A stretch of 64,000 bases of DNA from Aphrocallistes beatrix (Eukaryota; Porifera; Hexactinellida; Sceptrulophora; Aphrocallistidae), in the NCBI GenBank assembly GCA_963281255.1, contig OY725488.1:6359524-6423523 (forward strand). Direction: 5' to 3'. Below are positions 47,501 to 58,455 of this stretch, piece after piece. Below the pieces are notes generated by a model. The model did no database searches. It was given only the letters and a program-made list of their open reading frames with translations, and was not told the origin of the DNA. The position numbers and the translations under genes are program-made. Within the stretch, counting starts at the first letter, position 1. Every line of letters begins with the position of its first letter.

Positions 47501-50500
47501 ACAACCCACTTCATGCCACACATACGTAGTTTCCAATCCGGAGATATCATACATACTACTTGCAAATAATTTTACGAACATTTAAATACATCTTTAGATC
47601 GTGTTACAGTGGGCAACTGGAAGCTACCATCAAACTGATTAAACTCGGCGGAGCTGATAGTTTATTGATGGAGAATATCTTCAGCGAAACTCCATTCCAT
47701 AGGTAAGAACAACGATGTTACGATTTTATGCATTAATTGTTGCTGCGAATTTAAACAATTGTAAACTTTAGTGCCTGCACAAATGGAACGAATGTGGCGC
47801 TCTTGAAAATGCTACTGAGATACCCTAAAGTCGATATCAACATGCAAGGGAGAGATGGTCACACGGGTGAGCTTATGTTTCAATTGTGTTATATTTTGAA
47901 TACATTACGTAATTAAATGTTCATATGTCCATACATCTGGGAACCAGGGTTGGGAGTAATTTCAATTATAATTGTGTTGTAATTGTAATTGGGTTTTCAA
48001 TTTTATTGTAATCGTTTAATTACATTTAATTACGTAGTAAATTTTGTCAACCTTGTTTGAAACTAGCAATACTATCTCTCATGTTCTACTCTTTCGTTCC
48101 CGTTTAGGTTTACATAGCGCGTGTTACCACGGACACGCTGAAGTAGTACAATTCTTGTTGGAGAACGGGGCTAATGCCCACCTCATGGCGCGAGGACAGG
48201 AGAGTGATCAGGTGTTCGACGAATCGTGTTTAATGTGGGCCTATGAAAAAGGTAAGCGAACATAAGATATTGAGAAGAGATTATAGCTTTCAAAAATAAC
48301 ACTTAAATTACGAAACGTTTTATTTTTAGGTTTCGATGAAGTTATCACACTTTTAAAACGTAAAGCTAGGCCTCCAATGGAAGAAAACGGAAGTGGCACT
48401 GAGTACTCCCCTTCCAGTTCAGACTCGTGTAAGACCCCTGACATACGTATATTAAAACTTGCACAAACAAACAAACAGAAAACCATTGAGTTTTAATATT
48501 TAAGATTAGTAACACAGAACAATGCAATGCAACCTAGAGTTTAACTTCAATGAGCTTCGATCATCTGAACTGTCGAGACTGGGCCAAACAGTTCGGATGA
48601 TTAAGCTCCATTCTGTAATAAATTGTGAAAAAGCTGCAATATTATCTAAATTAGAGCTGGCATATATCAATGCTAATTACTCTATTCGTTTAGCTGATCT
48701 CTACCAAGTAGCAGTACCTTCTCCAATCGGCAAGATTCGAAGCATGACAAAAGGTTAACATCTCATTGATTCATGGGGTTTATTGTATTAGTTCATTCGT
48801 TTAAATTAACTGAGTTGAACATCAAAATATACAACCACATGAAGAGTTTTCTCAACTTTCAGAAGTATAACCCACGGTTGGGATTATTGAAGTGATTTTG
48901 CAAAATGATGTTAAATGTCTGATATGAACTTATATATAAGTATTGAGTACATACTTGATCTTAGCTGATTGCAAAATCCTCAAGTTAAGAATAAGTGCTA
49001 GGGATTTTTCAGGGATTAGGTATCAAATTTCATTCTTCCCCCGCTGTGTAAAATGTAGGAAATTACCATCCTGTAATTGCTACAATGGATGGAATGGGAT
49101 CGCTTAGTATGAACCAACTTCCTGTTCCCAATTTCACAGTTTACATAGGACCTCTTAAGTCCTCTACTATGAACACATTTTTTAATCTGTAAGTTGATAC
49201 AAGTGACCTGATTGCTCTATAATCAAATATATCTATTCTTTAGAAAAAGCTGATATAATGCAGCTGAGAGAGACACTGAATAGAAAATACCAAATCAAGC
49301 TAAACGAAATAGAGCTACAAGAACCTGTTGGCAGTGGTAAGAAGACCATTCATTCATCACTGTTTTAGTACATTATTAACATAACTACGTATACAATGTG
49401 TATTTTTTTCTAGGTTCATTTGGGAAGGTTTACAAGGGAAGATGGGTTGGAAAACTAGTTGCCATTAAAAAGTGAGTAACTTGATGACTAAATTAGTGAA
49501 ACATTTTAATATTTCCCTTGATTAGGTACAGAGTGTCATCTCTATCTTGTAAGTCTGACATCGATTTGTTTTGCCGCGAAGTTTCTATCCTTTGTGAAGT
49601 CGACCACCCCAATGTGGTATGTAACTTCCTTATACTTGTATGTATATTAGAAAGCGATTTGAAGATCAAGTCTGATTTCAAATGTTTTCTCTATTTAGAT
49701 AAAATTCGTTGGAGCATGTTTGGACGAACCAAGTGTAAGTCATTTAATTTTACATTTGAGAATACTATTTTAATAAATCCAAGGAGACAGCATAAAATAA
49801 TTTATTTCGTTTCAATATTGTAGCAATTCGCAATTTTGACACATTTCGCAGAGGGCGGTTCCCTATATGCACTCCTTCATCAACAAAAGAGGTTGGCGTT
49901 TTTTCATTTGATTTAATTGTATGTGCTGCATGTGCTAATCAGAACTTATAAATAGAGTATTGGACATTCCTATCAAATATGGAATTGCTATAGACGTCAC
50001 ACGAGGCATGTCCTATCTGCATCAACTACCTACTCCTATCATGCATAGAGATCTGAATAGGTAGGTACTCAGTTAAACACGGCCATTTATACAATCAATC
50101 TACAAAACTCCTCTCTTTTAGTCATAATATACTCCTGGATGAAGATGGGAAAGGATTGATTGCGGACTTTGGAGGTAAAATTGAATTGTTAGATTGTCTT
50201 GGAATTCTCTTTTGTCTGAAAAAAAAGTGAAATATTTAAATATTTCGATTTGATCCTGTAGAATCGACATTTTTGAAGTCACCTGATGAAGAAAATCTAA
50301 CGAAACAACCAGGGGTAAGTGAGACAACAATAATAATATCCGCAATCAGCTCTTGTTTTCATCATCCATATCCCTGGTCCATTAGAATCTGCGGTGGATG
50401 GCACCAGAGATCTTCACTCAATCAACTCGATACAGTATCAAAGCAGACATGTTCTCCTTCGCACTGTGCTTATGGGAGATATTCACTGGGGATTTACCTC

Positions 50501-51407
50501 TCCAGGAAAGAAAGCCGGGTACGTGGACATATCTCTATAGTCTATCTCTCGGTTTTAGATTGATATTTATTTTATTTTACAACTCATTAGCCCAAGCAGC
50601 GTATGATATGTCGTACATGAATGTCCGCCCCATCATCCCCCTCCTATTTCCCCGCCCTCTGATGCAGCTGATACACACTGGGTGGGCTCTAAACCCAGAG
50701 GTAGGTTGTCTTATTCGGTTCTGTCGTGTGCATTTTATGTAGTACGGTTCTGTTTGTAGGAGCGTCCATCCTTCCAGAAAGCTTACGAAACGCTTAGTCT
50801 TCTTGCCAGCAATATACAGATAAATAATATTAATGTTAGTTATATTTCAGTAATTAAAGGTTCAGTAGAGTCGATACACAACATGAACATGTGAACTATT
50901 GTATATACAGATTTTTACTCTAACATTTGCTAGTATTCACCACGTCTTGTACAGTCCATCCCTTACCTCACAGCAAGAACAAAGCATGAAGACAGTCTCT
51001 CCATTCTGAGTATGAATAACGGGACTATATCAAGAGCAGCACATGAGTCAGGTTAGTTCTGTTTATAGTTAATTGCCAGTACTTCATGATACAATATACA
51101 GTTTCTATATGACGGAGTAATTACGTAGTAATTAAAGTGAAAACTACTTCAGTTGAAACAGCATTTGTTTTAACAAATTTTCTTAATACGTATATAATGA
51201 TAATCATCATCATCGAGGAAAACGAGGGCTCAGGTTAAAATTATGACATTTTAATCTTCGCATATGTATTCATTAAACTTTTGTATATTGTTGTATGTAA
51301 TTATAAATTATAAATCATGCAAAAATAATCTCTTAATTCAAATGTTTCGTCATTTAGCCTATGTGACAGATCCGCTCTCCACTAAACGCATCAGCTCAGC
51401 CAATTAA
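44520..51407 (+). CDS. TNNI3K: TNNI3K-like ankyrin-repeat protein kinase
   Basis: Twenty-six exons keep phase at every junction and give 794 residues (human TNNI3K 835). Exons: 44520-44562, 45684-45795, 46115-46218, 46379-46476, 46615-46731, 46796-46894, 47130-47265, 47344-47491, 47598-47702, 47772-47866, 48108-48251, 48330-48428, 48712-48753, 49244-49336, 49414-49471, 49526-49616, 49699-49734, 49824-49891, 49956-50060, 50122-50174, 50262-50314, 50386-50518, 50591-50700, 50760-50834, 50934-51051, 51358-51407. The start MGSYKSRP matches the family and is a good N-myristoylation sequence (G2, S6). About ten ankyrin repeats span residues 45-405. The tyrosine-kinase-like domain (about 470-730) has glycine loop [11 protein letters not shown] (477-487), K497, HRDLN (593-597), DFG (613-615) and RWMAPE, so it should be active. 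The C-terminal tail is short and Ser-rich. Confidence 0.94.
45908..46070. mobile_element. hAT-like MITE in a TNNI3K-like intron
   Basis: Ends CAGTGCTCGACGAATC and an inverted GTCGAGCAC at the right, with inner GGTGGCTTAGTTAACC-type words mirrored as GTGGCTCTTAAGCCACC. Flanks ATGGTAGG and TTGGTAGG agree at seven of eight. Confidence 0.7.
47945..48055. mobile_element. decayed hAT-like MITE in a TNNI3K-like intron
   Basis: Ends CAGGGTTGGGAGTAATT and (from the right) CAAGGTTGACAAAATT around an AT-rich core full of TAATTA/ATTGTAAT words. Flanking octamers agree at about five of eight. Confidence 0.45.
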
Positions 51408-52050
51408 CTCGACTGGGACACTTCAGCTTTTTACTTAACTTTAGAGCCCACAAAACAGTTTCATCTTTTACAATCTTCAATCCTGGATGCGCCGATAAAG
51501 TCGACATTAGATTCACTTTTAGCGATTTTTTAATGTTAACCTTTGTCATCCTTTCAATTGTAGTCACAATTTACTTTTCAGGTGTACGATAATTAGAATG
51601 TCGTTGTCTTCATTTAGTCAAATGGGCCTGATAATCTCAATCGCGTGAAACAACAGTTCTATTAATTTACGAAGTAGACTTGTACGTAGTACAATATAAA
51701 TATGACATCCCTCTGTGTATCACGAGTCACGAGAGGGATAATATAATATACAGTAGAACTCGGTTAGTACGTACTCGGGATGCAACGTACATCGGCTTAG
51801 TACGTACTCATTTCCATGAACCAGAATTCATTATTATATAGACTCCTATGAATATCAACTCGGTTAGTACGTACTTACGGATAGTACGTACTATCCGAGT
51901 TCTACTGTATATACAAAATGAGAAAATGTCCGACTTTCAGCTTCAACTATTACGATACAACAACAGTACAACTTTTGATAAGTAAAGGTAATGGGTAGTG
52001 GGTACATATGGGTACATATGGGTACAGACAAACGAGGAAGATAGGGACAG
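51408..52050. other. intergenic, convergent gene ends, with a MITE
   Basis: Between the TNNI3K-like stop and the RING gene stop. Holds the 157-bp MITE at 51751-51907 and short GGGTACATAT repeats near 52000. No gene seen. Confidence 0.6.
51751..51907. mobile_element. TA-flanked pogo/mariner-type MITE
   Basis: A 157-bp element whose ends, CAGTAGAACTCGGTTAGTAC and from the right CAGTAGAACTCGGATAGTAC, match over 25 bp with one difference. TA flanks both sides (51749-51750, 51908-51909). TTAGTACGTACT also recurs twice inside. Confidence 0.9.
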
Positions 52051-53442
52051 TTAAGCACTGGTTTTGTACACACGAATTATATCTGTGATGGGGCTGCGGC
52101 ACATCGGGCATTTGTGATTCCCAGAAATCAGCTCGTAGCCGCAAGGCTGACACACACACATATGTCCGCACCGATACACCACCGAGTCGATCTTGTTCTG
52201 AGTGCATACGACACAGGTGCCATACACTGCAGGAACCGTGGTCTCCGGGGCTGGCTCCCCAGAAGTTGTGACGTTGGGGACAGTTGGTGCTATTTTGACG
52301 CTTGCCTCGGGTGCCACTCCCGGGCCACCGCAATTGTGAGTAGACCAGGATTGCATGGAGGCGGCCACTTCCTGGCGGATGGAGCGCTGCACATACTGCT
52401 GCACTTCGAACGACACACGCATCATGCGCTGCATCTCCGACATCTGCTGGCGCATCTCCTCGACCTGGCGCGTGAGGTCTCGCATGGCCTGACTGTTCCC
52501 GCTGCTCACTGGGATAGAGGCAGTAGCTGTGAAGCTGTTAACGTCAGCTGTTCGAGTGGGTCTCTGGGTCTCTGTACCCGCTTGCCGTTGTACTTCTTCC
52601 ACGATATCTTCCGGCGTCATTCCGTCCTCTATTCGTTCAGCCCTCCCGCGTAAATGCAGTTCCAGAGTTCCTCGGAATTCGCCCTCCAGTGAGGTGCTCA
52701 CCAGCTGATTAGACACCAGATTCCTCAGGTCCGTCACGATGGTCTCCCGCTGGTGCTCGCTCAGACTATACCGGTTCAATCTCTGCCCGATTTCGTCCGG
52801 CAGTGATGCCGTCACGGTGTTTCTACGATATCCGGTCCTAGGGCGGTGTCTGTGAGGCGTGGACGCGTACGCAGGTCTCCTGGTGTTCGGGCTGGCTCTG
52901 CTAGTTAATGCCCTCCTACTCGGTCTGGGGGAGCTCCTGTCTGGGGTTTCCACTTCCGGCATTGCGTTTTCTTCTTCCCTGACGCGTGAACGAATCCGTG
53001 TTTTAGTTTTCTTCCCTCTCCCCCTTTGAGCAGGTTCTTTTTCAATGTGCGTTTCAACAGCATCTTGCAGGGCACTCTCTAGCTTATTTCTAAAATTACT
53101 TCCTCCCAAAGCTCGAGAAACGAGCCCCTGCTTGAACAAACCAACAACCTCGAATTTGATTTTATCGTTCATCTTCGTGCTCACTTCTACCTTATTCTCT
53201 CCTAGGCTAGCTTCTTCATTCGCTTTGGTTCTCTTGCATTCTTGAGCAATGTCCGTGTCCACTACAGAGTCTCCAGATTGTGTTTTCAAATCGTGACTCT
53301 CCTCAATTACTACAGAGTCTCCAGATTGTGTTTTCAAATCGTGACTCTCCTCAATTACTACAGAGTCTCCAGATTGTGTTTTCAAATCGTGACCCTCCTC
53401 AATTATAGAATTCAACCTGACTTTATCAGTATTTTCTGCCAT
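52051..53442 (-). CDS. RING-finger E3 ligase with Neuralized-type RING
   Basis: Single exon, 463 residues. The C-terminus carries a C3HC4 RING: C410, C413, C425, H427, C431, C434, C445, C448, in a context (YRCGHMCVCQPCGYEL, CRSPITDIIRVYKT) closest to the RING of Neuralized proteins. No NHR domain is present, so it is not a true Neuralized. Upstream are a Met/Gln-rich coiled coil (about 320-370, RQVEEMRQQMSEMQRMM), a helical region (about 215-300), a basic Arg/Ser segment (about 140-210, including RGRGKKTKTRIRSR, possibly nuclear), and near the N-terminus three tandem 16-residue repeats ending HDLKTQSGDSVV. Presumably ubiquitylates unknown substrates as an oligomer. Function not known. Confidence 0.88.
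   Translation of the reverse strand: MAENTDKVRLNSIIEEGHDLKTQSGDSVVIEESHDLKTQSGDSVVIEESHDLKTQSGDSVVDTDIAQECKRTKANEEASLGENKVEVSTKMNDKIKFEVVGLFKQGLVSRALGGSNFRNKLESALQDAVETHIEKEPAQRGRGKKTKTRIRSRVREEENAMPEVETPDRSSPRPSRRALTSRASPNTRRPAYASTPHRHRPRTGYRRNTVTASLPDEIGQRLNRYSLSEHQRETIVTDLRNLVSNQLVSTSLEGEFRGTLELHLRGRAERIEDGMTPEDIVEEVQRQAGTETQRPTRTADVNSFTATASIPVSSGNSQAMRDLTRQVEEMRQQMSEMQRMMRVSFEVQQYVQRSIRQEVAASMQSWSTHNCGGPGVAPEASVKIAPTVPNVTTSGEPAPETTVPAVYGTCVVCTQNKIDSVVYRCGHMCVCQPCGYELISGNHKCPMCRSPITDIIRVYKTSA
53261..53405 (-). repeat. three 48-bp in-frame tandem repeats within the RING gene
   Basis: Period of exactly 48 bp (units starting at 53261, 53309, 53357), nearly identical in DNA, encoding the 16-residue unit with HDLKTQSGDSVV. 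High DNA identity indicates recent expansion. Confidence 0.93.
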
Positions 53443-55264
53443 GAAGTTGAGTAATGTGTCTGGAATTGTTCATAATGTTCAATTCTCAGTAGTCCTAATT
53501 TATACTAGCTTCCTAGCAGTGAGGTATCCTAGTCTATGGAGAAGCTTACACTGTACACGTCTTTACAGTATTCTAAATTTAGATTCTCCATCTCATTGTA
53601 CCAGGCTACTGTTGGAAGAGCTTCCTTTACAAACGAAATAATTAATTTAGAGTGAATCTATTTTTAGGACAGCAGACTGATGATTAAATATCAAGGATGA
53701 AGGTTTATGTCCTCGATTAATATTAAAAATTTTAAGCTTATTTTAGAATCTTGAAACAATACTAAATTCCTACTTGACTCATTTATATTAGCGCCTTCAC
53801 TGAAAAGCTGTGTTTAAAGATATTATTAAGATTTCGATGCTTAACTAATTAATAAAATAATGGCGAATATATTCAGTTTGTTACTGCGCCAGCATGTACT
53901 TAGTAGATGGACACATCCTTGAGCAAAGTTAGGGTAGGATCTGGACACATTTAGACAGGGACGATTGCATTCTCGTTTAGTCCGTGATCCAAAGGCTGAA
54001 GCGCTGAACGTAACATGTTTGAAATACAAATACTTCTACACTTGAAGAAATAGTTACTATACGATTTTTGATCTAACACTTCGCGACACATTGAGACACC
54101 TTTTAAAATACAAACAAGCTGTAAATCTGAATCCATGAATGCAACCCTATCATTTTTGATGCACAAGGCACATAAGACAATTTTAACACCTTCTGCAGTT
54201 GCATATTTTTATATGCCGTACACCACCCAGAATTCTGCATTTATATCAGGACAGAAGTCAATATGTTCGGCTCTTTTGGTATTCAATCAAGTTTTCGTTT
54301 TAAAATACCCCCATAGCTACATAATTGAAAATGAAATGAAGTATCAACGCACTAAGAACTACAACACAAAACGATGATGATTTGCACTGGGTTATGAGAT
54401 GTGATTTTAATCTGCAAATCCTGAGTTTTGTATGTAATACTATTCTAGTTATTATACACATGACGTATATGGGTTTATTAATGAGACGTGCTAGGCGTTT
54501 TGTTCAGGAAAAATTTTTCTAGGGAGTAAGCTTAAATAATTCATTAATTTTGGAACATTTCGTAAGGGTCTACCTATTGTCCGAATTTAACTACGTGTAC
54601 TAGATTGTTTGTGAATCAGGATTGGACCTTTGAAAGGGTACTTAACCCACACGTGTGATTGCATGCAATCTGAAATAGCTGATTGATAACCTGTCGAATA
54701 ATCTTTCGCTTCCATTAGTTAGATATTTACATTGCGGTAGATTTTCAGAGATCTGAAGTAGCGTAGTGTGAGTTCCTTCTCAACAAAAGTATTTATAATC
54801 TGGATCGTGCCAATGGGCTCTACGAATCAATAACGCAATTAACTTTCCTAGATTAACTAGTCCGCTATTTACCAGATTTAACAAGTTTAATAGAATAATA
54901 TGCGACATTTGATAGAGCCAGGGCGCGGATCCTCGGGGGCCTAAGAGAATTCGCTAATATCTGGAAACTTCGTTTAGAAAACTGTGATGGCAGATGCTCC
55001 CGGCTGGAATTGACAGTATATACGTAATACATTACATTTCAGCCGTCTATAATAGTCCTCATTGCATACCATCGTACCATTCAATCTCTACGTACGTGTT
55101 ACTAATTGACAACGTACAACAGTGTACATATATAATATACATATGTGCAATATACAACATCAAAAACAAGTTAAAATGGGGAAGAGTTTGTATGAAGGTT
55201 AAAATGGTTAGTGTGAATAACACCTAGAATCCATGAAAAATGCAAATCAAATTATGTAAAAGAA
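53443..55264. other. intergenic region
   Basis: 1.8 kb between the RING gene start and the Rab stop codon. Short frames here lack any recognisable feature. No repeat or RNA gene seen. Confidence 0.55.
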
Positions 55265-55864
55265 TCATTGAGCTTTGCAGCAAGGCTTCTTGTCATGAGG
55301 TTTCATATTCCTGGTCATATCAACAACATCTTTTTTATGTAGCAACATTGGGTTTTCATTTGGTAGATTGTCGGCAATTTTCTCAAATATTTCTTTGACG
55401 TTGATACCAGTGAGCGCACTGCATTCGAAGAAGTGTGCACCGATAGAAGTGCAGTATCTTTCTGCTACCTCGCGCTGGATTTTTCTCTTTTCTTCGATGT
55501 CGGATTTGTTTCCTACAACGATGAGGATAAATTCCTCAGCGTCACAGGTGGTTCTTACATCTCGGACCCATTCCTTCACAACATTGAAAGTCACAAAGTT
55601 TGTGATGTCGTACACCACAATAGCAGCGGATGCCCCCCGATAGTACATAGGCGCCAGTCCTTTGTACTTCTCCTGTCCTGCAGTGTCCCACATCTGAAAC
55701 TTGACTGAGTGAGCTTTGTATCTGACAGTTTTGCTCATGAAAGCAGCACCAATCGTCGTCTCCTGCTTCTCATTGAAACTATCCAGGACGAACCTGTGAG
55801 CAATGCTGCTCTTCCCAACCCCCGCTTCTCCCAGCAAACACACCTTCACTTCCCGCATGCTCAT
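55265..55864 (-). CDS. RAB22A: Rab GTPase of the Rab22/Rab31 type
   Basis: Single exon, 199 residues from the Met opening MSMREVKVCLLGEAGVG. The frame continues 19 codons further upstream from another ATG, but Rab22/31 proteins start at this point. G motifs: GEAGVGKS at 12-19, T37 in TTIGA, WDTAGQE with catalytic Q64, NKSD at 119-122 and ECSA near 147-150. Switch regions resemble Rab5-group proteins. The C-terminus CCKAQ carries two cysteines for geranylgeranylation as a CCXXX/CaaX variant. Rab22/31 act on early endosomes and endosome-Golgi traffic. The subfamily is likely; the exact ortholog is not certain. Confidence 0.88.
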   Translation of the reverse strand: MSMREVKVCLLGEAGVGKSSIAHRFVLDSFNEKQETTIGAAFMSKTVRYKAHSVKFQMWDTAGQEKYKGLAPMYYRGASAAIVVYDITNFVTFNVVKEWVRDVRTTCDAEEFILIVVGNKSDIEEKRKIQREVAERYCTSIGAHFFECSALTGINVKEIFEKIADNLPNENPMLLHKKDVVDMTRNMKPHDKKPCCKAQ

Positions 55865-56526
55865 GTTTCTGCGCTTTATCAGTAGACTTATCGAGATAGT
55901 AAATCTAGTAATGTTGAACACCGCTTTACAAATAGAGGAAGTTACTGTATAACTTTTTTACAAAAGAACATTGAATCAAATTTGAAAATTTAAATATTTG
56001 TCTGACTTAAACCCTTATAAGAGGCACTATTCATTTCTCGGAGGTTATCCTCCACTAAATATGTGCAGCAGTAGTCTCTCGACAGTTGTAATCGTAACTA
56101 CTCTTTATTAGAACTCGGATTGTGCAGAGATAGACACTATGTGCTAGATGAAATATTCAATTTTAAACGTATGCAAATTTGATGCTTCAAATAAGTAGGC
56201 AAATGTGGTCTCTTTGACGGGCCACCTACATTTAATTAATTTTCATTTCCTAGAAAGCAGATTAGACATTGGTTTAGTCATTATTCCGAAGGTCTGCCAA
56301 CCTAAACCATGGATGCAATTTACTCTTCGCTGCCAAATCTTGTTGATGTCCTATCTAACTAAATGTTATAACATTTTAGCTGTGCCACCTAAACAGTAAA
56401 ATAGTCCATCTTATTAGTCGGCGAATTATTCGCTCTGGAAGGCATTAAACATGGGATAAGAAATTAGAAGTAGAGAAAAGATTCTTAATCGAAATGAGTA
56501 TAATTATCGAACGAGACAGATTGAAA
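55865..56526. other. intergenic spacer
   Basis: 660 bp, AT-rich, upstream of the Rab start and downstream of ZFAND4 on the same strand. Presumably the Rab promoter; no distinct motif recognised. Confidence 0.5.
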
Positions 56527-57589
56527 TCAAATCTTTGGCAACTTTGGCGCTACTACAAGAGGGTTATTCTTGGCCAAAATTTTTCGTGCTTCTTCTTTGT
56601 AGTTGTATTCGCAGGCGTGAGTTTCCGCGTACCTGTGCTTACTACAAAACTGTTTCTTGCATTGACACACGAAGGCGCTGGCTATGCGGAGCTTCCTGTT
56701 GCATACCGTGCATCTAGTCCTCTTCTTGGTTGGGGGATCGTCTGTGGGGTTGATGGAAGGGAGGGTGAGTGGAAGGCGTTTTGGCAACGTCCCGTTTTCC
56801 TTGGTGCTCTCGAATCCTCGGTTGTTTATACAAGGTAGATCTATAATGGAGTCCACTTCAGGATTGCAATAACTGTTCGAGTGTTTAAAAGTGATCGAGT
56901 TGACAGGCTTTATTGAGTTGCTAGAGGTACCGAAAATATTTGGATCCGGAAGTAGGGGCTCGGGGAGATCGTAATTAATTTTTGAATTCTTTTTCTTCTG
57001 CATTTTCTGTTTGAGTTGGTCCACTTTCTTCCGCAACCGGTTAGTTTCTGCTGAGAAAGACTCTCGTCTCCTAGACTGCAGTGACTCGTACTGCTGTACG
57101 AGATCTTCCCAGTGTTCCTGTAGAGAAATACGTCATAAATTCAATTAATTACACTAACAATATAGTCAACACTGATGGTACCCTTACTGCAAGTTCCTTT
57201 GTATCCCAATCTCCGGGATCAGCCTGAATCACATTCAAGTTCTCTCCGTCCACGAGTAAGATTGTCAGTCGGTTGTAGTACTCCTCCTCTGGATCATGAT
57301 TGGAGTTATGTGGGTAATCTTCCTGAGCATTCACCAGGGTGATACGTTTCGCGTGAACGGGTCCGCCTTTCATGGTAACCAGGAGCTGCACCCTAGCCCC
57401 AGTGGTGATCCCGTACTCGGATAGCGTGCGGTCGTCCCCAAGCTGCTGGTGGTTGTAGACGAGCACCATCTGAGAAGGAGGCAGCCCGAGGAGTCGCTGT
57501 AGCTTCAGTTTGAGTGAGAATACGGTGAGGTAGCGGTTCACACTTACTATGAATGGCTCTCCTGACACAGGTTCTACCAATATTTCCAT
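56527..57589 (-). CDS. ZFAND4: ZFAND4-like protein: ubiquitin-like domain plus AN1 zinc finger
   Basis: Two exons on the minus strand, 57589-57188 and 57117-56527, join in phase 0 to 330 residues. An N-terminal ubiquitin-like fold (1-72, with LVYNHQQLGDDRTLSEYGI) runs directly into MKGGPVHAKRI, the segment typical of ZFAND4/ANUBL1. A coiled coil follows (about 135-180, rich in Gln, Lys and Arg), then a disordered linker and a C-terminal AN1 zinc finger with C270, C273, C285, C287, C292, H295, H301 and C303. AN1 proteins link ubiquitin, p97 and stress responses; ZFAND4 itself is poorly studied. Much shorter than the human protein (about 727), mainly through a compact linker. Confidence 0.88.
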
Positions 57590-58455
57590 CTGTTCCAGAG
57601 ACTAGCAGGATGGGCTCATAGTAGCTAGTACGCACCTCTGCTAACACGCCTGCTTATGCAGAGTTAGTTTTAAGATTAGGAATTTATTGAGAGTGGAAGT
57701 ATTGTTATTGGTCTCTATTTTCCTTCTTCTGTCGACTTGAAACAAGAAAGATTAATCACACGTACACAGACAAATTTACTTTTAATACGGTAAAGAGGGA
57801 TTTAAAACATAGGGCGGGATGTATTAATCCTGATCTTTAGACAAGGGAGAATCAGTACCATTATGCCTATGACTCACCCCTTTGATGTCATGGCTTAAAG
57901 AAATGAATTTTGAAATGTAAGATTTTTCTCAGAAAAAAGTCAAATTATTGACGTTTTTATTCGCGACTGCCTGTCTATGATAGTCCGTGTTTATGAGTGA
58001 GAGCTGTTTAGATCCAAATTGTTTCGCTGCGGTCCCAAATCAGGATATTACAGCCCTCCAGACATACCCTCCTAGTCTCAAACCCATAAATTTTAATATG
58101 CCTAAATCGATAAATAACATTACAGTAGAGTAAATTGGGTAATATTCTAAATTTTCACGCTCCTAAACACTTTCGGGCTTAAAATCATACCTCAAGGAGC
58201 GTCTCGCGCTCCTAGATAATCCCTTGCCCCAAATAATAGTTAAAAGTATCAGAATGTAAAAAAATAATAATTGTTATCACAAAGAGAGATAATACACAGA
58301 GTGACCTAAAACTATATATGACAATAATAGCAATCTATTATATAATCCATCAAATTGGAACTTATTAGGTCAGTGGGGATAAACGTGTTTAAATGCATGT
58401 AAACATAATATTATGTGAGTAAATGGATCCAGTCAGTTTATGCTACATAACTCGA
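57590..58455. other. intergenic spacer
   Basis: 865 bp between the ZFAND4 start and the tetraspanin stop, AT-rich. No gene or clear repeat seen. Confidence 0.55.

Noticed and set aside
52114-52653. 179-codon plus-strand frame opposite the RING gene
   Set aside because: Antisense of the RING and coiled-coil region; His/Arg/Leu-rich artefact.
55865-55921. 19-codon N-terminal extension of the Rab protein
   Set aside because: Rab22/31 proteins begin at MSMREVKV-type sequence; the extension is AT-rich and non-conserved in style.
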